A stretch of 64,000 nucleotides of DNA from Palsa-506 sp963786975 (lineage in GTDB: Bacteria; Actinomycetota; Actinomycetes; Streptosporangiales; Streptosporangiaceae). This document shows, in pieces, positions 1 to 8,403 of the stretch (its first letter is position 1; the number at the start of each line of letters is the position of its first letter). The translations under genes were made by a program, and so were the position numbers. The stretch is taken from NCBI GenBank assembly GCA_963786975.1, contig CAWBBE010000004.1, positions 248,001 to 312,000 on the forward strand, written 5' to 3'. The notes under the pieces were generated by a model that was given only the letters and a program-made list of their open reading frames with translations, was not told the DNA's origin and made no database searches.

Positions 1-391
1 TGTAGGTCGCCGCGGACTGCGCGGGAACTGCCGGGCCGGCTGCCGCCGGGCTGGCAGACTGCGGGGCGAGGGCCGCGGCAGGCGCCGGCGCGGGGACCGC
101 CGCCAGCGCGGCGCGGGTGAGCCACGGCTGCACCTTGTGCCAGCTCGACAGGCGGAGCCGCTGCCCCACCCGGATCGTGGCCGGGTTATCGACGCGGTGC
201 TGGTTGATCCACCACAAGGCGGGCCAGTCGGCCGCGCGGCCGTACTCGTGCTTGCTGATCGAGCTGAGGGTGTCGCCAGCCCGGACGGTGACGTGATGGC
301 TGCCGTGGTGCGCTGCCGCCGGATGCAGCGAAACCGTGACCGCGATCATGGTCTTCGCGGCGCCGGCAGCTGCGATACTTAGAAATGCCAT
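1..391 (-). CDS. LysM-domain cell-wall protein, C-terminus beyond the left edge
   Basis: Partial gene. The start ATG at 391 is preceded by GGAGG nine bases upstream. The N-terminus is short and Ala-rich with a hydrophobic stretch (about residues 1-26), compatible with a secretion signal. It is followed by a LysM module from about residue 33 (motifs VRAGDTLSSISKHEYG, WPALWWINQH and IRVGQRLRL), which binds GlcNAc-containing glycan such as peptidoglycan. After LysM an Ala/Pro-rich linker runs off the window, so any catalytic domain (transglycosylase, Rpf or NlpC/P60 are common partners) cannot be seen. The gene is preceded by a long untranslated leader with its own mini-ORF and hairpin, described separately. 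The LysM call is firm; the role beyond wall binding is unknown. Confidence 0.85.
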   Translation of the reverse strand, partial: MAFLSIAAAGAAKTMIAVTVSLHPAAAHHGSHHVTVRAGDTLSSISKHEYGRAADWPALWWINQHRVDNPATIRVGQRLRLSSWHKVQPWLTRAALAAVPAPAPAAALAPQSASPAAAGPAVPAQSAATY

Positions 392-425
392 GGCTAGTTA
401 CCTCCGAGGTTCGTTGCCATGCAAA

Positions 426-464
426 GGCCCCGGCCACGTGCTGGAATCACGCTTGGCCGGGGCC
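426..464 (-). promoter_or_regulatory. strong hairpin in the leader of the LysM gene
   Basis: Perfect 11-bp arms (GGCCCCGGCCA at 426-436, complement at 454-464) enclose a 17-base loop. The hairpin sits between a short leader ORF and the Shine-Dalgarno of the LysM gene. Only a TTT follows it on the transcribed strand, so it is a weak candidate for an intrinsic terminator and could equally be an mRNA structural element. The rest of 512-797 contains no gene I can support. Cyclic-di-AMP riboswitches precede wall-hydrolase genes in this phylum, but I could not align their conserved core here. Confidence 0.5.
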
Positions 465-472
465 GCCTGTTC

Positions 473-511
473 TTATTCAGCAATTGGCGCGTTATTACCC
501 CCCGTATTCAT
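473..511 (-). CDS. possible 12-residue leader peptide upstream of the LysM gene
   Basis: ATG at 511 is preceded by GAGGAG with a 6-base gap. It opens a 12-codon frame (MNTGGNNAPIAE) ending in TAA at 473-475, about 80 bases before the LysM start. The Shine-Dalgarno is better than that of most genes in the window, which is the main reason to list it. The peptide has no run of a single amino acid that would indicate classical attenuation. It may be a translated leader coupled to the downstream hairpin, or chance. Confidence 0.35.
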   Translation of the reverse strand: MNTGGNNAPIAE

Positions 512-797
512 GAGTCGCTCCTCAGTAGTCAGCTGGCAATGCGTCGGCCACGCTAACTGAATTTCGGCACAACGCCAACCCAACTGACCCAAACCACTCG
601 GCCGCGAGATTGCCCGGCCCGGGTCAGTGGCCCGGGAAAACGGGGTCTGACCTGCTCAGATCTACACGGCTGGCCAGAATCCGCCGGTCATCGGCAGGGC
701 CGGGACTGGAGAGCCATCTCACACCGGCGAGGCCGGCCAGGTTCCCCGCTGCCGGTCATGGCGCGGTCCGCCGGGCGGCTACGGGCGTCCGGCCAGC

Positions 798-1823
798 TCA
801 CCGGAAACGGCGGACGGCCTTGCGGAACGCGGCCAGCGCGCGCCGGTGGCCTTCCAGCCGCCAGTCCTGCCTGGTCAGCCCGCCGTGCTGGGCCACGTCG
901 AACCAGACAAGCCCGCGCAGGTGCTTCCTGCGGACCCCGTGCAGCAGGTTCGGGATTTTCCGCGCCTGCCCGGCCACCTGGCCGATGGCCGACTCCGAGA
1001 CCAGCACGGGGTCAGCGGTGAGCCGCCGCACCTGGCCCAGCGCGCGGTTGAATATGCCGCCGAACGTGTCCTTCGGCGTGTCGTAGTACCCGTCGATCCC
1101 CACCCAGTTCACGTAGCGCGCGCCCGGCCAGTAATCCCGGTACGGGGCCCCGTCCTGAACGTGGCTCACGGTCCACAGCCAGGTCACGTTGCTCGCGCCC
1201 TGGCCGCGGAAGACCCGCACCACGTGCCGCCACGCCCGCACCCAGGTACGCGGGGACACGTGCGTCCAGCCCCACGGATACCACGGGCCGTTCATCTCGT
1301 GCGCGAACCCGATGATCACCCGGTGCCGGTAGGACCGGACCTCATCCGCATACGACTTGAAGTAAGCGTCATAGCGCCCCGCGGCGATCCCGCGGATGGA
1401 CACGCCGGTCGGCTCGATCTGGTCCAGCGGCAGGGCATGATGCGCATGGGCCTGCCCGGCGAACCTGGCCGGGAAATGCTCGCCGATCCCGCTGTAGAAC
1501 AGCACGATCGACGGCCGGTGCCCGACCGCCGCGCCGAATCTCGTGACCGGCCGGTAAGAACGCGGCATGCCCGTCGCGTAGACGCCAAGCCGCGGCCCGG
1601 CCGGCTGCGCCGCACGACCGCTTCCGGCCTTGTGCATGGGCGCTGCCTGCGCGGCCCGCGCGGCCGGACGGACGGCGGCGGCCGGACGGGCGGCGGCGCG
1701 GGTAGCTGCCACCGGCACTATCGTCTGCGCCGCGGCGGCCATCCGGGGCGCGGCGCAGCCGGCCGTGACCATGGCGAGCGCCGCGCCCGCGCCCGCAATG
1801 CGCATCCCTGCCTGCAAGAACAT
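798..1823 (-). CDS. GH26-type beta-mannanase, lipoprotein
   Basis: 341-residue secreted glycoside hydrolase. The start at 1823 follows AGGTGGG; an upstream in-frame ATG at 1865 lacks a ribosome site. The N-terminus is a lipoprotein signal with lipobox TAGC near residue 22, then an Ala/Pro-rich linker to about residue 75. The catalytic domain carries GFAHEMNGPWYPWG near residue 175, where the Glu is the GH26 acid/base, WVGIDGYY, and VLVSESAIGQ near residue 277, which holds the nucleophile Glu. GH26 enzymes hydrolyse beta-1,4-mannan or related beta-glucans outside the cell. It probably works with other secreted polymer degraders such as the GH9 enzyme at 52862. The exact substrate cannot be read from sequence. 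Confidence 0.85.
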   Translation of the reverse strand: MFLQAGMRIAGAGAALAMVTAGCAAPRMAAAAQTIVPVAATRAAARPAAAVRPAARAAQAAPMHKAGSGRAAQPAGPRLGVYATGMPRSYRPVTRFGAAVGHRPSIVLFYSGIGEHFPARFAGQAHAHHALPLDQIEPTGVSIRGIAAGRYDAYFKSYADEVRSYRHRVIIGFAHEMNGPWYPWGWTHVSPRTWVRAWRHVVRVFRGQGASNVTWLWTVSHVQDGAPYRDYWPGARYVNWVGIDGYYDTPKDTFGGIFNRALGQVRRLTADPVLVSESAIGQVAGQARKIPNLLHGVRRKHLRGLVWFDVAQHGGLTRQDWRLEGHRRALAAFRKAVRRFR

Positions 1824-1906
1824 CGTCCCACCTCTGGTCATGGGCATAACGGGTCGATAACGCAAATTACGGCATGAGCCAGCGCCGCCGGGCGGTTATC
1901 CGGAAT

Positions 1907-2134
1907 CTAGCCGCCGGCGCGCTGGCCGGCACCGGCTCCCCGCCGGAGGTCCGCGGCCCGAGCATCATGCGGTATCTCCGTCCCCGGGGCGCGGTACTCG
2001 GTGTCCACGTCGGCTGCTTGCACGCCCTGGCGGCAGGCCTGGCAGCGGTACATGACCGGCCCGCCGTCCAGCGGCGTTCCGCAATCGGGACACTGCGCCA
2101 GCGGGCCCGCTCGCAGCGGCAGGGCGGGGGTCAC
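1907..2134 (-). CDS. small zinc-ribbon protein
   Basis: 75 residues from a GTG at 2134 preceded by GGGGTGA. Two Cys pairs, CPDCG near residue 15 and CQAC near residue 31, form a typical zinc ribbon. The C-terminal half (from about residue 40) is charged, low in complexity and probably disordered. It lies 84 bases upstream of the mannanase start on the same strand, so the two might share a transcript, but functional linkage is doubtful. No family beyond zinc ribbon is recognised. The 286 bases between it and the next gene at 2421 hold nothing else I can support. Confidence 0.55.
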   Translation of the reverse strand: MTPALPLRAGPLAQCPDCGTPLDGGPVMYRCQACRQGVQAADVDTEYRAPGTEIPHDARAADLRRGAGAGQRAGG

Positions 2135-2420
2135 CTGAGATCACCCCGGCTGGCGGGTCGCCGGGCGGCAACAGATGCCGGCCTGCCCTGAACCGCCCGG
2201 CAGCCGGGCTCTGCAGACGCCGGGTGCATGGGTCCTCCTCGATGCGAGGCCGCCTGCTGCCGCCCGTACTATCGAGGTTCGCCGGATGACAAGGCCGGCC
2301 GCATCGGGCAGACGCCCTATCCCGGCGCCGGCCGGCCTTAACCTCCCTGGTCGCCGCAGCACCTGGCGCGCAGGACGATTGCCGGACCGGCTCCGCGCGC
2401 GGCCGGCGAAAGGAGGCCCG

Positions 2421-3134
2421 ATGAGCGATCCGACCGGTCCGTTCCTGTCCGTCCGCGGTGACGCCCGGCAGACGGTGCCGCCTGACTATGTCACGCTGCC
2501 TGGCACGATCGAGGTATCCCAGGGATCCAAGGCAGCGGCGCTGCAGGCCGCCGCGGCCAGCCTGGACCGCCTCATCGCCGACCTGACCGGGCTGGGCGGG
2601 GTGGCGCTCGGCGCGGACACCGAGCGCCGTCCGCTGACGTGGTCGGCGCAGTCAGCCACGACGCATGCGGAGGGCCAGCACAACGAGGAGACCGGGCGCT
2701 ACGAGCGGACCGGGCAGGTGACCGCGACCGTGGCGGTGCAGATCGCGGTCCGGGACTTCGACATGCTCGACCGGCTCGGCGCCATTCTCGCCGGGCACGA
2801 GATGCTCAGCCTGCATGGCGCTGCCTGGCAGGTCGACTGGGACAACCCGGCCTGGCCGGAGGTCCGCGCCGCGGCCATCCAGGCGGCCATCCGCAAGGCC
2901 GGCAACTATGCCGCCGCGCTCGGCGGCTCGCTGCATAGCGTCGAGCACATCGCCGACGCAGGCCTCCTCGGCGGCGGCGACAGCGCCCGGTACGGGGTCA
3001 CCAGCGCCCGGGCGATGCGGGCAGGCGGCAGCCGGGAGCCGGATGCGCCATCGCTGGATCCGGTCCCGCAGGAGCTGACCGCGACCATCGAGGCCCGGTT
3101 CGTGGCCACCGGCGTGTCGCTCGCCGGGCGCTGA
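2421..3134 (+). CDS. SIMPL-domain (DUF541) protein
   Basis: 237 residues. The start is fixed by AGGAGG seven bases before ATG 2421; the longer frame upstream is not coding-like. The protein shows the SIMPL pattern: an N-terminal strand FLSVRGDARQTVPPDYVTL, a long helix, an internal VAVQIAVRDFDMLDRLGAI repeat half, an IQAAIRKAGNYAAALGG helix, and a closing strand ELTATIEARFVATG. SIMPL proteins are of unsettled biochemical role; some are periplasmic or linked to envelope or oxidative stress. No signal peptide is visible here, so a cytosolic location is likely. A diverged paralogue lies at 49150-49851. Family certain, function unknown. Confidence 0.85.
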   Translation: MSDPTGPFLSVRGDARQTVPPDYVTLPGTIEVSQGSKAAALQAAAASLDRLIADLTGLGGVALGADTERRPLTWSAQSATTHAEGQHNEETGRYERTGQVTATVAVQIAVRDFDMLDRLGAILAGHEMLSLHGAAWQVDWDNPAWPEVRAAAIQAAIRKAGNYAAALGGSLHSVEHIADAGLLGGGDSARYGVTSARAMRAGGSREPDAPSLDPVPQELTATIEARFVATGVSLAGR

Positions 3135-3208
3135 CCGGGCCAGCGGCGGCCCGTGCCGGTGACGGCCGGGCGGGCGGGACGACCGGCCGAGCTCACCGGC
3201 CAGTGCGG

Positions 3209-3739
3209 TCAGGCGCGCAGGTCCCGGGGGGTCACGAAGGCGGTCAGCCGGGCCTGTCCCGGCCGCAACTGCTGCCACTTTCCAGTGAACTCCAGGACCG
3301 CGATGGCCGCGGTCGGGAACTTGGCCCGGACCCGCGTCAGCGCGCTGGAATCGCCGGCCCGGGCGCTGGCCAGCGCCAGCGTCAGTTCCTGCATGGCCGG
3401 GTCGTGCCCGGTGATCAGCAGCCGGCCCGTCCCCGGCCCGGTAACGCGGACCAGATCCAGCAGCCCGCCGGCTGCCGCCCCGTACACCCGCTGGTCGAAG
3501 CTGACCGGCGGCGCGGAATCGAGTTCCGCCGCCGCCAGCTGCCAGGTCTGGCGGGCGCGGCTGGCCGTGGAGCAGAGGACATGGTCGGGCACCCGGCCTG
3601 CTGACTGCAGCCACTGTCCCGCGGCCGGGGCATCCCGGCGGCCGCGGGCGGCCAGCGGCCGCTCATGATCGGCGACATCGGGCCAGGCTGACTTGGCGTG
3701 CCGGAACAGGATTAGCTCCCGCGCTCCGGTACTGGCCAC
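3209..3739 (-). CDS. sixA: SixA-type phosphohistidine phosphatase (histidine phosphatase superfamily)
   Basis: 176 residues from GTG 3739, with GAGGG upstream; the frame extends further but loses coding character. The catalytic motif LILFRHAKSAW is near residue 14, where the His is phosphorylated in the family mechanism. It is followed by ERPLAARGRRDAPAAG, the CSTASRARQTW core and the second catalytic His in LLITGHDPAMQEL. SixA-like enzymes remove phosphate from phosphohistidine in signalling proteins; actinobacterial homologues are poorly studied. The gene is divergent from the receiver/kinase operon starting at 3842, so a role in that phosphorelay is possible but unproven. Convergent with the SIMPL gene. 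Confidence 0.85.
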   Translation of the reverse strand: MASTGARELILFRHAKSAWPDVADHERPLAARGRRDAPAAGQWLQSAGRVPDHVLCSTASRARQTWQLAAAELDSAPPVSFDQRVYGAAAGGLLDLVRVTGPGTGRLLITGHDPAMQELTLALASARAGDSSALTRVRAKFPTAAIAVLEFTGKWQQLRPGQARLTAFVTPRDLRA

Positions 3740-3841
3740 GATGCAACCCTCGCAGATCCGGCATCCGGCGCGCCAGCGTGCGCCCGAAGAGTCAGGGCCA
3801 GCCCCGATGCCGCCGTGCGCCGCTGGTGTGACACTGAAGCC

Positions 3842-4210
3842 GTGCCACCCAGTGCTGCGATCCTCGTCGTGGACGACCACGATGGCTTCCGGGCGCTCGC
3901 CAGGACGATGCTGGAGGCGGCCGGGTTCACGGTCGCGGAGGCGGCCAGCGGCGCCGAGGCGACGCGGCAGGCCCGGATCGTCCGGCCGCGGCTCGTGCTG
4001 CTGGACATCCAGCTGCCCGATTCCGACGGCTTCGAGGTGGCCAGGCGGCTGGCCGGCCAGGAGCACCGGCCGGTGATCGTGCTGACGTCCACCCGGGACG
4101 CGAGCGACTACGGCGGCCAGATCGCGGCCAGCCCGGCGGCCGGGTTCCTGCCGAAGGACGAGCTGTCCGGGGTGGCGGTGCGCGGCTTCCTGGCGGACGG
4201 CCCGCCGTGA
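3842..4210 (+). CDS. single-domain response regulator (receiver only)
   Basis: 122 residues from GTG 3842, giving ILVVDDHDGFRALARTML directly after the start. The receiver core is complete: acidic pair DD near residue 10, phospho-acceptor Asp near residue 55 in LLDIQLPDSDGFEVA, Thr in VLTSTRD, and Lys in GFLPKDEL. No output domain is present, so it would act as a phosphate shuttle, by protein contact, or as an anti-regulator. Its stop overlaps the start of the kinase gene (GTGA overlap at 4207), which indicates translational coupling and suggests it belongs to the same phosphorelay as the kinase and the NarL-type regulator. Confidence 0.9.
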   Translation: MPPSAAILVVDDHDGFRALARTMLEAAGFTVAEAASGAEATRQARIVRPRLVLLDIQLPDSDGFEVARRLAGQEHRPVIVLTSTRDASDYGGQIAASPAAGFLPKDELSGVAVRGFLADGPP

Positions 4211-5949
4211 GCGGCCGGCTGCGGGCCGCCCTGCTCGCCGGAATGGTCGCGGCGGCCGCCTTCAACGTGATCACGTTCTATGTCAACAGCTGGCCGCCGC
4301 CGCGTGTGTCATCGGTCGTCGTGCTGGTATCGACGCTGGTCCTGCTGGCATACCTGACCGTCGGCATGGTCGCCTGGCAGCGCCATCCCGGGGAGCGGAT
4401 CGGGCTGCTCTTCACCGTGGCCGGCTATGCCTGGCTGGCGTTCTCGCTGACGAACGTGCGTGCCGCGGTGCCATTCACGGTGGGCAACGCCACCGCGAGC
4501 CTGTACCAGGCGTCGCTCACGCACCTGGCGCTGGCCTGGCCTTACGGGCGGCTGCGAGGCCGCCTCGACCGCGTGGTGGTCGCCGGGAACTACGCCTGGA
4601 CTCTCGGCAACACGGTCGTCGGCATGCTGTTCTGGAATCCGCGCACGAACGGCTGCGGCACCGCATGCCCGGCTAACCTGCTGCTGGTCGACGATTCCCA
4701 CCGGCTGGACAACACCGTCGGCTGGGTGACCAGCGTGATCGGCACCTGCATCACGGTGCTGGTGGTCGGCCTCATCGCGCAGCACTGGCGGACGGCCCGC
4801 GGCTACGCACGGCGCGCGATGACCCGGCTCATCTGGGTCGCCGTGCCGGTGGCCGCCTACATCGTGCTGCTACAGGTCGACTCGAACGTGCACCTGCCGA
4901 TCTCCGGCTTCGTCCTCTACGGCGTCGGCCCGCTGATCCTGATAACGCCGCCGGCCGCGTACGCGGCCGGGCTGCTCGGCGCGCGCCGGGCCCGCGGGGC
5001 GGTGGGCGCCGCGCTGGTGAGCCTTGAGCCGGGGCCGCCGCCGGGCCGACTCAGGGACGCGCTGGCCCAGGCGCTCGGCGACCCTACCCTGCAGCTTGCC
5101 TTCCGGGCGCCCGGCCACGCCCGCCACGTCGACACCAGCGGCCAGCCGGCCGACCCCGGGCAGCTGGCCCGCGGCCGGATGGTGACGCCGCTGGACACGG
5201 CCGGCAATGCCGTGCTCATCCATGACGAGGAACTGCGGCACGAGCCGGAGCTGATCCGGGTGACGGCCGCCGTGGCCAGCCTGGCCCTAGAGCATTCCCG
5301 GCTGCAGGCCGAGATCGAGGCGCAGCTGGAGCAGGTACGCGCCTCGCGGGCGCGGATCGTGGCGGCCGGCGACGCCGCGCGGCGCCGGCTGGAACGTGAC
5401 CTGCACGACGGCGCCCAGCAGCGGCTGGTGACGCTGGCCCTGGCCCTGGGAATGGCCCGCAGCCGGGCGGCCGGGATCGACCCGGGCCTGGAATCGCTGC
5501 TCGAATCAGCCACCAAGGAGGCCCGCGAGGCGCTGGTGGAGCTGCGCGAACTGGCGCGCGGCATCCACCCGGCGGTACTGACCGAGATCGGGCTGACCGG
5601 GGCGATCCAGGCGCTGGTCGAGCGGTCGATGGTGGCCGCCACGATCGTGGCCGTGCCGGCCGGGAGGTTTCCCGGCCCGATCGAGGCGACCGCTTACTTC
5701 GTGGTTTCCGAGGCGCTCGCCAACGTGGCCAAGCACGCGCCCGCGGCGAACGCCCGGATCGAGATCCGGCGGCTGGACGGCCAGATCGTGGTGTCAGTCA
5801 GCGACGACGGGGCCGGCGGCGCGCGGCCGGACGCGGGATCCGGGCTGCGCGGCCTGGCGGACCGGGTCGCGTCGGTGGGCGGCGCGCTGCAGATCGACAG
5901 CCCGGCGGGCGGCGGCACCCGGCTGGAGGCGCAGATCCCGTGCCGGTGA
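4207..5949 (+). CDS. membrane sensor histidine kinase, NarL/DesK (HisKA_3) type
   Basis: 580 residues. The N-terminal 260 residues contain several hydrophobic segments, giving a polytopic membrane sensor with little extracellular sequence. A GAF-like or linker region follows to about residue 375. The dimerisation/phosphoacceptor motif RRLERDLHDGAQQRLV places the phosphorylated His near residue 400, and the ATPase lobe shows EALANVAKHAP (N box) near residue 500 and DDGAGGA plus GSGLRGLADRV (G boxes). The end overlaps the regulator start at 5940 by ten bases. Cognate partners are most likely the receiver before it and the LuxR-type regulator after it. The signal is unknown. Confidence 0.93.
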   Translation: MSGRLRAALLAGMVAAAAFNVITFYVNSWPPPRVSSVVVLVSTLVLLAYLTVGMVAWQRHPGERIGLLFTVAGYAWLAFSLTNVRAAVPFTVGNATASLYQASLTHLALAWPYGRLRGRLDRVVVAGNYAWTLGNTVVGMLFWNPRTNGCGTACPANLLLVDDSHRLDNTVGWVTSVIGTCITVLVVGLIAQHWRTARGYARRAMTRLIWVAVPVAAYIVLLQVDSNVHLPISGFVLYGVGPLILITPPAAYAAGLLGARRARGAVGAALVSLEPGPPPGRLRDALAQALGDPTLQLAFRAPGHARHVDTSGQPADPGQLARGRMVTPLDTAGNAVLIHDEELRHEPELIRVTAAVASLALEHSRLQAEIEAQLEQVRASRARIVAAGDAARRRLERDLHDGAQQRLVTLALALGMARSRAAGIDPGLESLLESATKEAREALVELRELARGIHPAVLTEIGLTGAIQALVERSMVAATIVAVPAGRFPGPIEATAYFVVSEALANVAKHAPAANARIEIRRLDGQIVVSVSDDGAGGARPDAGSGLRGLADRVASVGGALQIDSPAGGGTRLEAQIPCR

Positions 5950-6611
5950 CCGCGTCCGCCGCGCCGCTGCGGGTGGTCATCGCCGAGGACGCGGTGCTGC
6001 TTCGCGAGGGGCTGAGCCGGGTGCTGCGCGACGCCGGCCTGGAAGTGCCCGGCACCGCCGCGGACGCGGAGCGGCTGCTGCAACTGGTCGGCGCGCTACG
6101 GCCCGACGTCGTCATCGCCGATGTCCGGATGCCGCCCACGCAGACCACCGAGGGGCTCCAGGCGGCGCGGCAGATCCGCCGCCGGTGGCCGGGCACGGCG
6201 GTCGTCGTGCTGTCCCATCACGTCGAGACCGAATTGCTCTTCGACCTGCTCGCGGACGACCCGCGCGGTATCGGGTACGTGCTGAAGGAGCGGGTCGCCG
6301 ATATCCCGCAGTTCACCGCCGCGATCCGCCGGGTCGCCGCGGGCGAGTCGGTGATCGACCCCGAGGTGGTCTCCCGGCTGGTGGCCCGGCCGCGGCAGCA
6401 CAGCCCGCTGGAAATGCTGACCGAGCGCGAGCACGGCGTGCTCGGGCTGATGGCACAGGGCCGGTCCAACCAGGCGATCGCGGGCCAGCTGTGGATGTCG
6501 CCCAAGACCGTCGAGACCCACGTCGGGAACATCTTCAGCAAGCTGGGCCTGGCGCCCGCCGCCGAAGACCACCGCCGGGTGCTGGCTGTGCTGGCCTTCC
6601 TCCGGCAGTAA
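5940..6611 (+). CDS. NarL/LuxR-family response regulator
   Basis: 223 residues. The receiver domain (residues 10-130) has acidic pair ED near 18, phospho-acceptor Asp near 61 in VVIADVRMPP, and Lys in YVLKERVAD. The C-terminal LuxR helix-turn-helix (about 155-218) has LTEREHGVLGLMAQGRSNQA and KTVETHVGNIFSKLGL. The gene overlaps the kinase by ten bases, so translation is probably coupled. A second possible GTG start lies two codons in. It is the transcriptional output of the three-gene phosphorelay 3842-6611. Targets are unknown, and no matching operator was identified nearby. Confidence 0.93.
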   Translation: MPVTASAAPLRVVIAEDAVLLREGLSRVLRDAGLEVPGTAADAERLLQLVGALRPDVVIADVRMPPTQTTEGLQAARQIRRRWPGTAVVVLSHHVETELLFDLLADDPRGIGYVLKERVADIPQFTAAIRRVAAGESVIDPEVVSRLVARPRQHSPLEMLTEREHGVLGLMAQGRSNQAIAGQLWMSPKTVETHVGNIFSKLGLAPAAEDHRRVLAVLAFLRQ

Positions 6612-6689
6612 ATACCGGCCGGCGGTGATCACGCGGCCCGGCCGGCTGGCCGGCCTGGCCTGGCGGGCCTGGCCCTGCTGGCTGCCTCG

Positions 6690-7568
6690 CTACCGCTCAT
6701 GACGTCTTCTCTGGTTTGGTTCCGGGCCGGACCTGGGGCGGATCGCGGGGATCAGCGCGGGCACCCGGGCCTGGTAAGAACTGTAGGCCTGGCCGAGCTG
6801 CAGCCTGAGGTCACGTTCCTCGAAGGTGATGCCGACCAGGATGTAGCCGGTCGCAGCGGCCGCGAACAGCAGGTGCCCGAGCGTCATCACCGGGGCCGCC
6901 CAGAAGATGACCACGAAGCCGGCCATCAGCGGATGCCGGATGCACCGGTAAAGACCGCGCTCGGTGAACGGCGGCGGGCTATAGCGGGCCTGGCGAGCGT
7001 GCAGGTAGGCCTGCCGCAGCCCGAAGAGATCAGGATGGCTGATCAGGAACGTGGAGCTGACGGCGACCGCCCAGCCGGCCGCGTACCCGGCCAGTATCGC
7101 GGCGGCACCCGGCCCGGACACGGCCCAGACGGTGCCGCGGACCGGCCGCCACAACCAGAACAGCAGTGCCAGCGCCAGGCTCGCGCACAGCACGAACGTC
7201 GCCCGCTCGGCCGGCGCCGGCACGATGCGGGTCCAGCGGCGCTTGAACCACGGCCGGGCCATCACCGTGTGCTGGGCGGCGAACAGCAACAGCAGCGCAG
7301 CGTCGATCGCCACCGCGAGCGGCCAGCCGGAGCGCGGGCCCTAGTCGATGCCCTTCGGCACACCGCGGCCGGCGAAGAAGCCGATCGCGTAGCCGAGCAC
7401 CAGCAGGAAGGACACGTAACCGGCGGCCGCGTACAGCAGACCGAGGCCCGCGGCAACGCCGCCGGGCGCCGGGCGCCGGGCAGCCGTGGCCGGCCGGGCC
7501 GGGACCGGGGCCGCAGCCAGGACCGGGACCGGGGCCGGGGCGGGGGCGGGGGCGGGGGCATCTGACAT
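6690..7568 (-). pseudogene. MddA-like methanethiol S-methyltransferase family, interrupted by an in-frame TAG
   Basis: Read through, this is one about 292-residue integral membrane protein of the isoprenylcysteine methyltransferase-like/MddA family: TM1 with FLLVLGYAIGFFAGRGVPK, then AAQHTVMARPWFKRRW, TFLISHPDLFGLRQ, YRCIRHPLMAGFVV, MTLGHLLFAAAATGYILVG and FEERDLRLQLGQAY. MddA-type enzymes methylate methanethiol to dimethyl sulfide; this subgroup's substrate is inferred. An amber codon at 7341-7343 follows VPKGID, where relatives as I recall them carry Ser (so TCG to TAG would be one change). Frame and sequence are otherwise intact on both sides. It could be a recent nonsense mutation, a base-call error or, less likely, readthrough. 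The second piece could initiate at a GTG near 7313 but would lack TM1. Confidence 0.75.
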
Positions 7569-7677
7569 GCCTCGACGCTAAGATCGCCGGGTTCCGGACC
7601 GCAATCGGGTGAACTACCGGCGATCCGCCGGGGCCTGCCCGTCCCGGGCCGCCCGGCTGACCGCGCCGTCCGGCGAA

Positions 7678-8314
7678 CTACCGAGGCGCCCCGGAGCGGA
7701 GCCGGCGCTCGGTCACCCAGGCCGCGATCTGGGCGCGCGAGCGCACCTGCAGCTTGCGCCGGATGTTCTCGACGTGCGCTTCCGCCGTCCGCGGCGCGAC
7801 GGACAGCCGCACCGCGATGGCGTGATTGGTAAGGCCCTCGGCGACCAGCCTGGCCACCTCCAGTTCCCGGCCGGTGAGGCGCGGTCCGGCGGCCGCGGGC
7901 CGGGCGAGGAAGCCGAGCATCGCGGTCGGCACCGCCTCCCAGTCACCGTGGTAGAACAGATGGCCGGATCCCGGCAGCGGGATGAGCGTCGCCGCCGGGG
8001 TAAGCGCGGCTACTTCCCGCCCCAGCCTGAAGCCGGTGGCCGGATCCGCCTCGCGGTGCAGCACCGCCGTCCGGGCCCGGATCGCCGGCAGCAGCGCGCT
8101 GATGTCGGTCTCGTAGTAGACCTCCAGGAGCCGGGCGGCCACGTCGGCCGACGCGCTTGCCCGCTGCAGCCGGTTCAGTGCCTCGACCTCCTCGGCGGCT
8201 GGCGCTGAGGTGGGTGACCCAGCCCGTGTCGCAGAGCAGCGGCGGGCCGGCGCTGGCGGTCGAATAGGCGACCCGGCCCGCTGGCGTCATGCAGTACCTG
8301 ACCGTCGCTATCAC
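7678..8314 (-). pseudogene. alpha/beta-hydrolase-LuxR regulator with a large internal deletion
   Basis: The first 40 codons (from 8314: VRYCMTPAGRVAYSTASAGP then PLLCDTGWVTHLSA) match the N-terminus of hydrolase-fold LuxR regulators. About 100 bases later, in another frame, the C-terminal part of the same family begins: EEVEALNRLQRASASADVAA, then RLLEVYYETDISALLP and a LuxR domain with LTGRELEVARLVAEGLTNHA and RTAEAHVENIRRKLQV. The hydrolase core between them, including the nucleophile Ser region, roughly 120 residues, is absent and the frame is lost at the joint. This looks like a real deletion. A truncated product from GTG 8142 (154 residues) would still carry the DNA-binding domain. Confidence 0.7.
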
Positions 8315-8403
8315 TGGTTCAGGCTGGCAGCCCTGGCCCGGGCAGTAAAGAGCACGCGCGGCGGCGGCTCGCCGCCGGCTAGGCGCTGTGATGGACTGGG
8401 CTG

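Noticed and set aside
400..600. Cyclic-di-AMP (ydaO) riboswitch before the LysM gene
   Set aside because: Expected by context, but the conserved core elements could not be matched by eye; only a simple stem and a mini-ORF are supported.
846..1877. 343-codon plus-strand frame across the mannanase gene
   Set aside because: Antisense shadow; the minus-strand frame has catalytic motifs and a lipoprotein signal.
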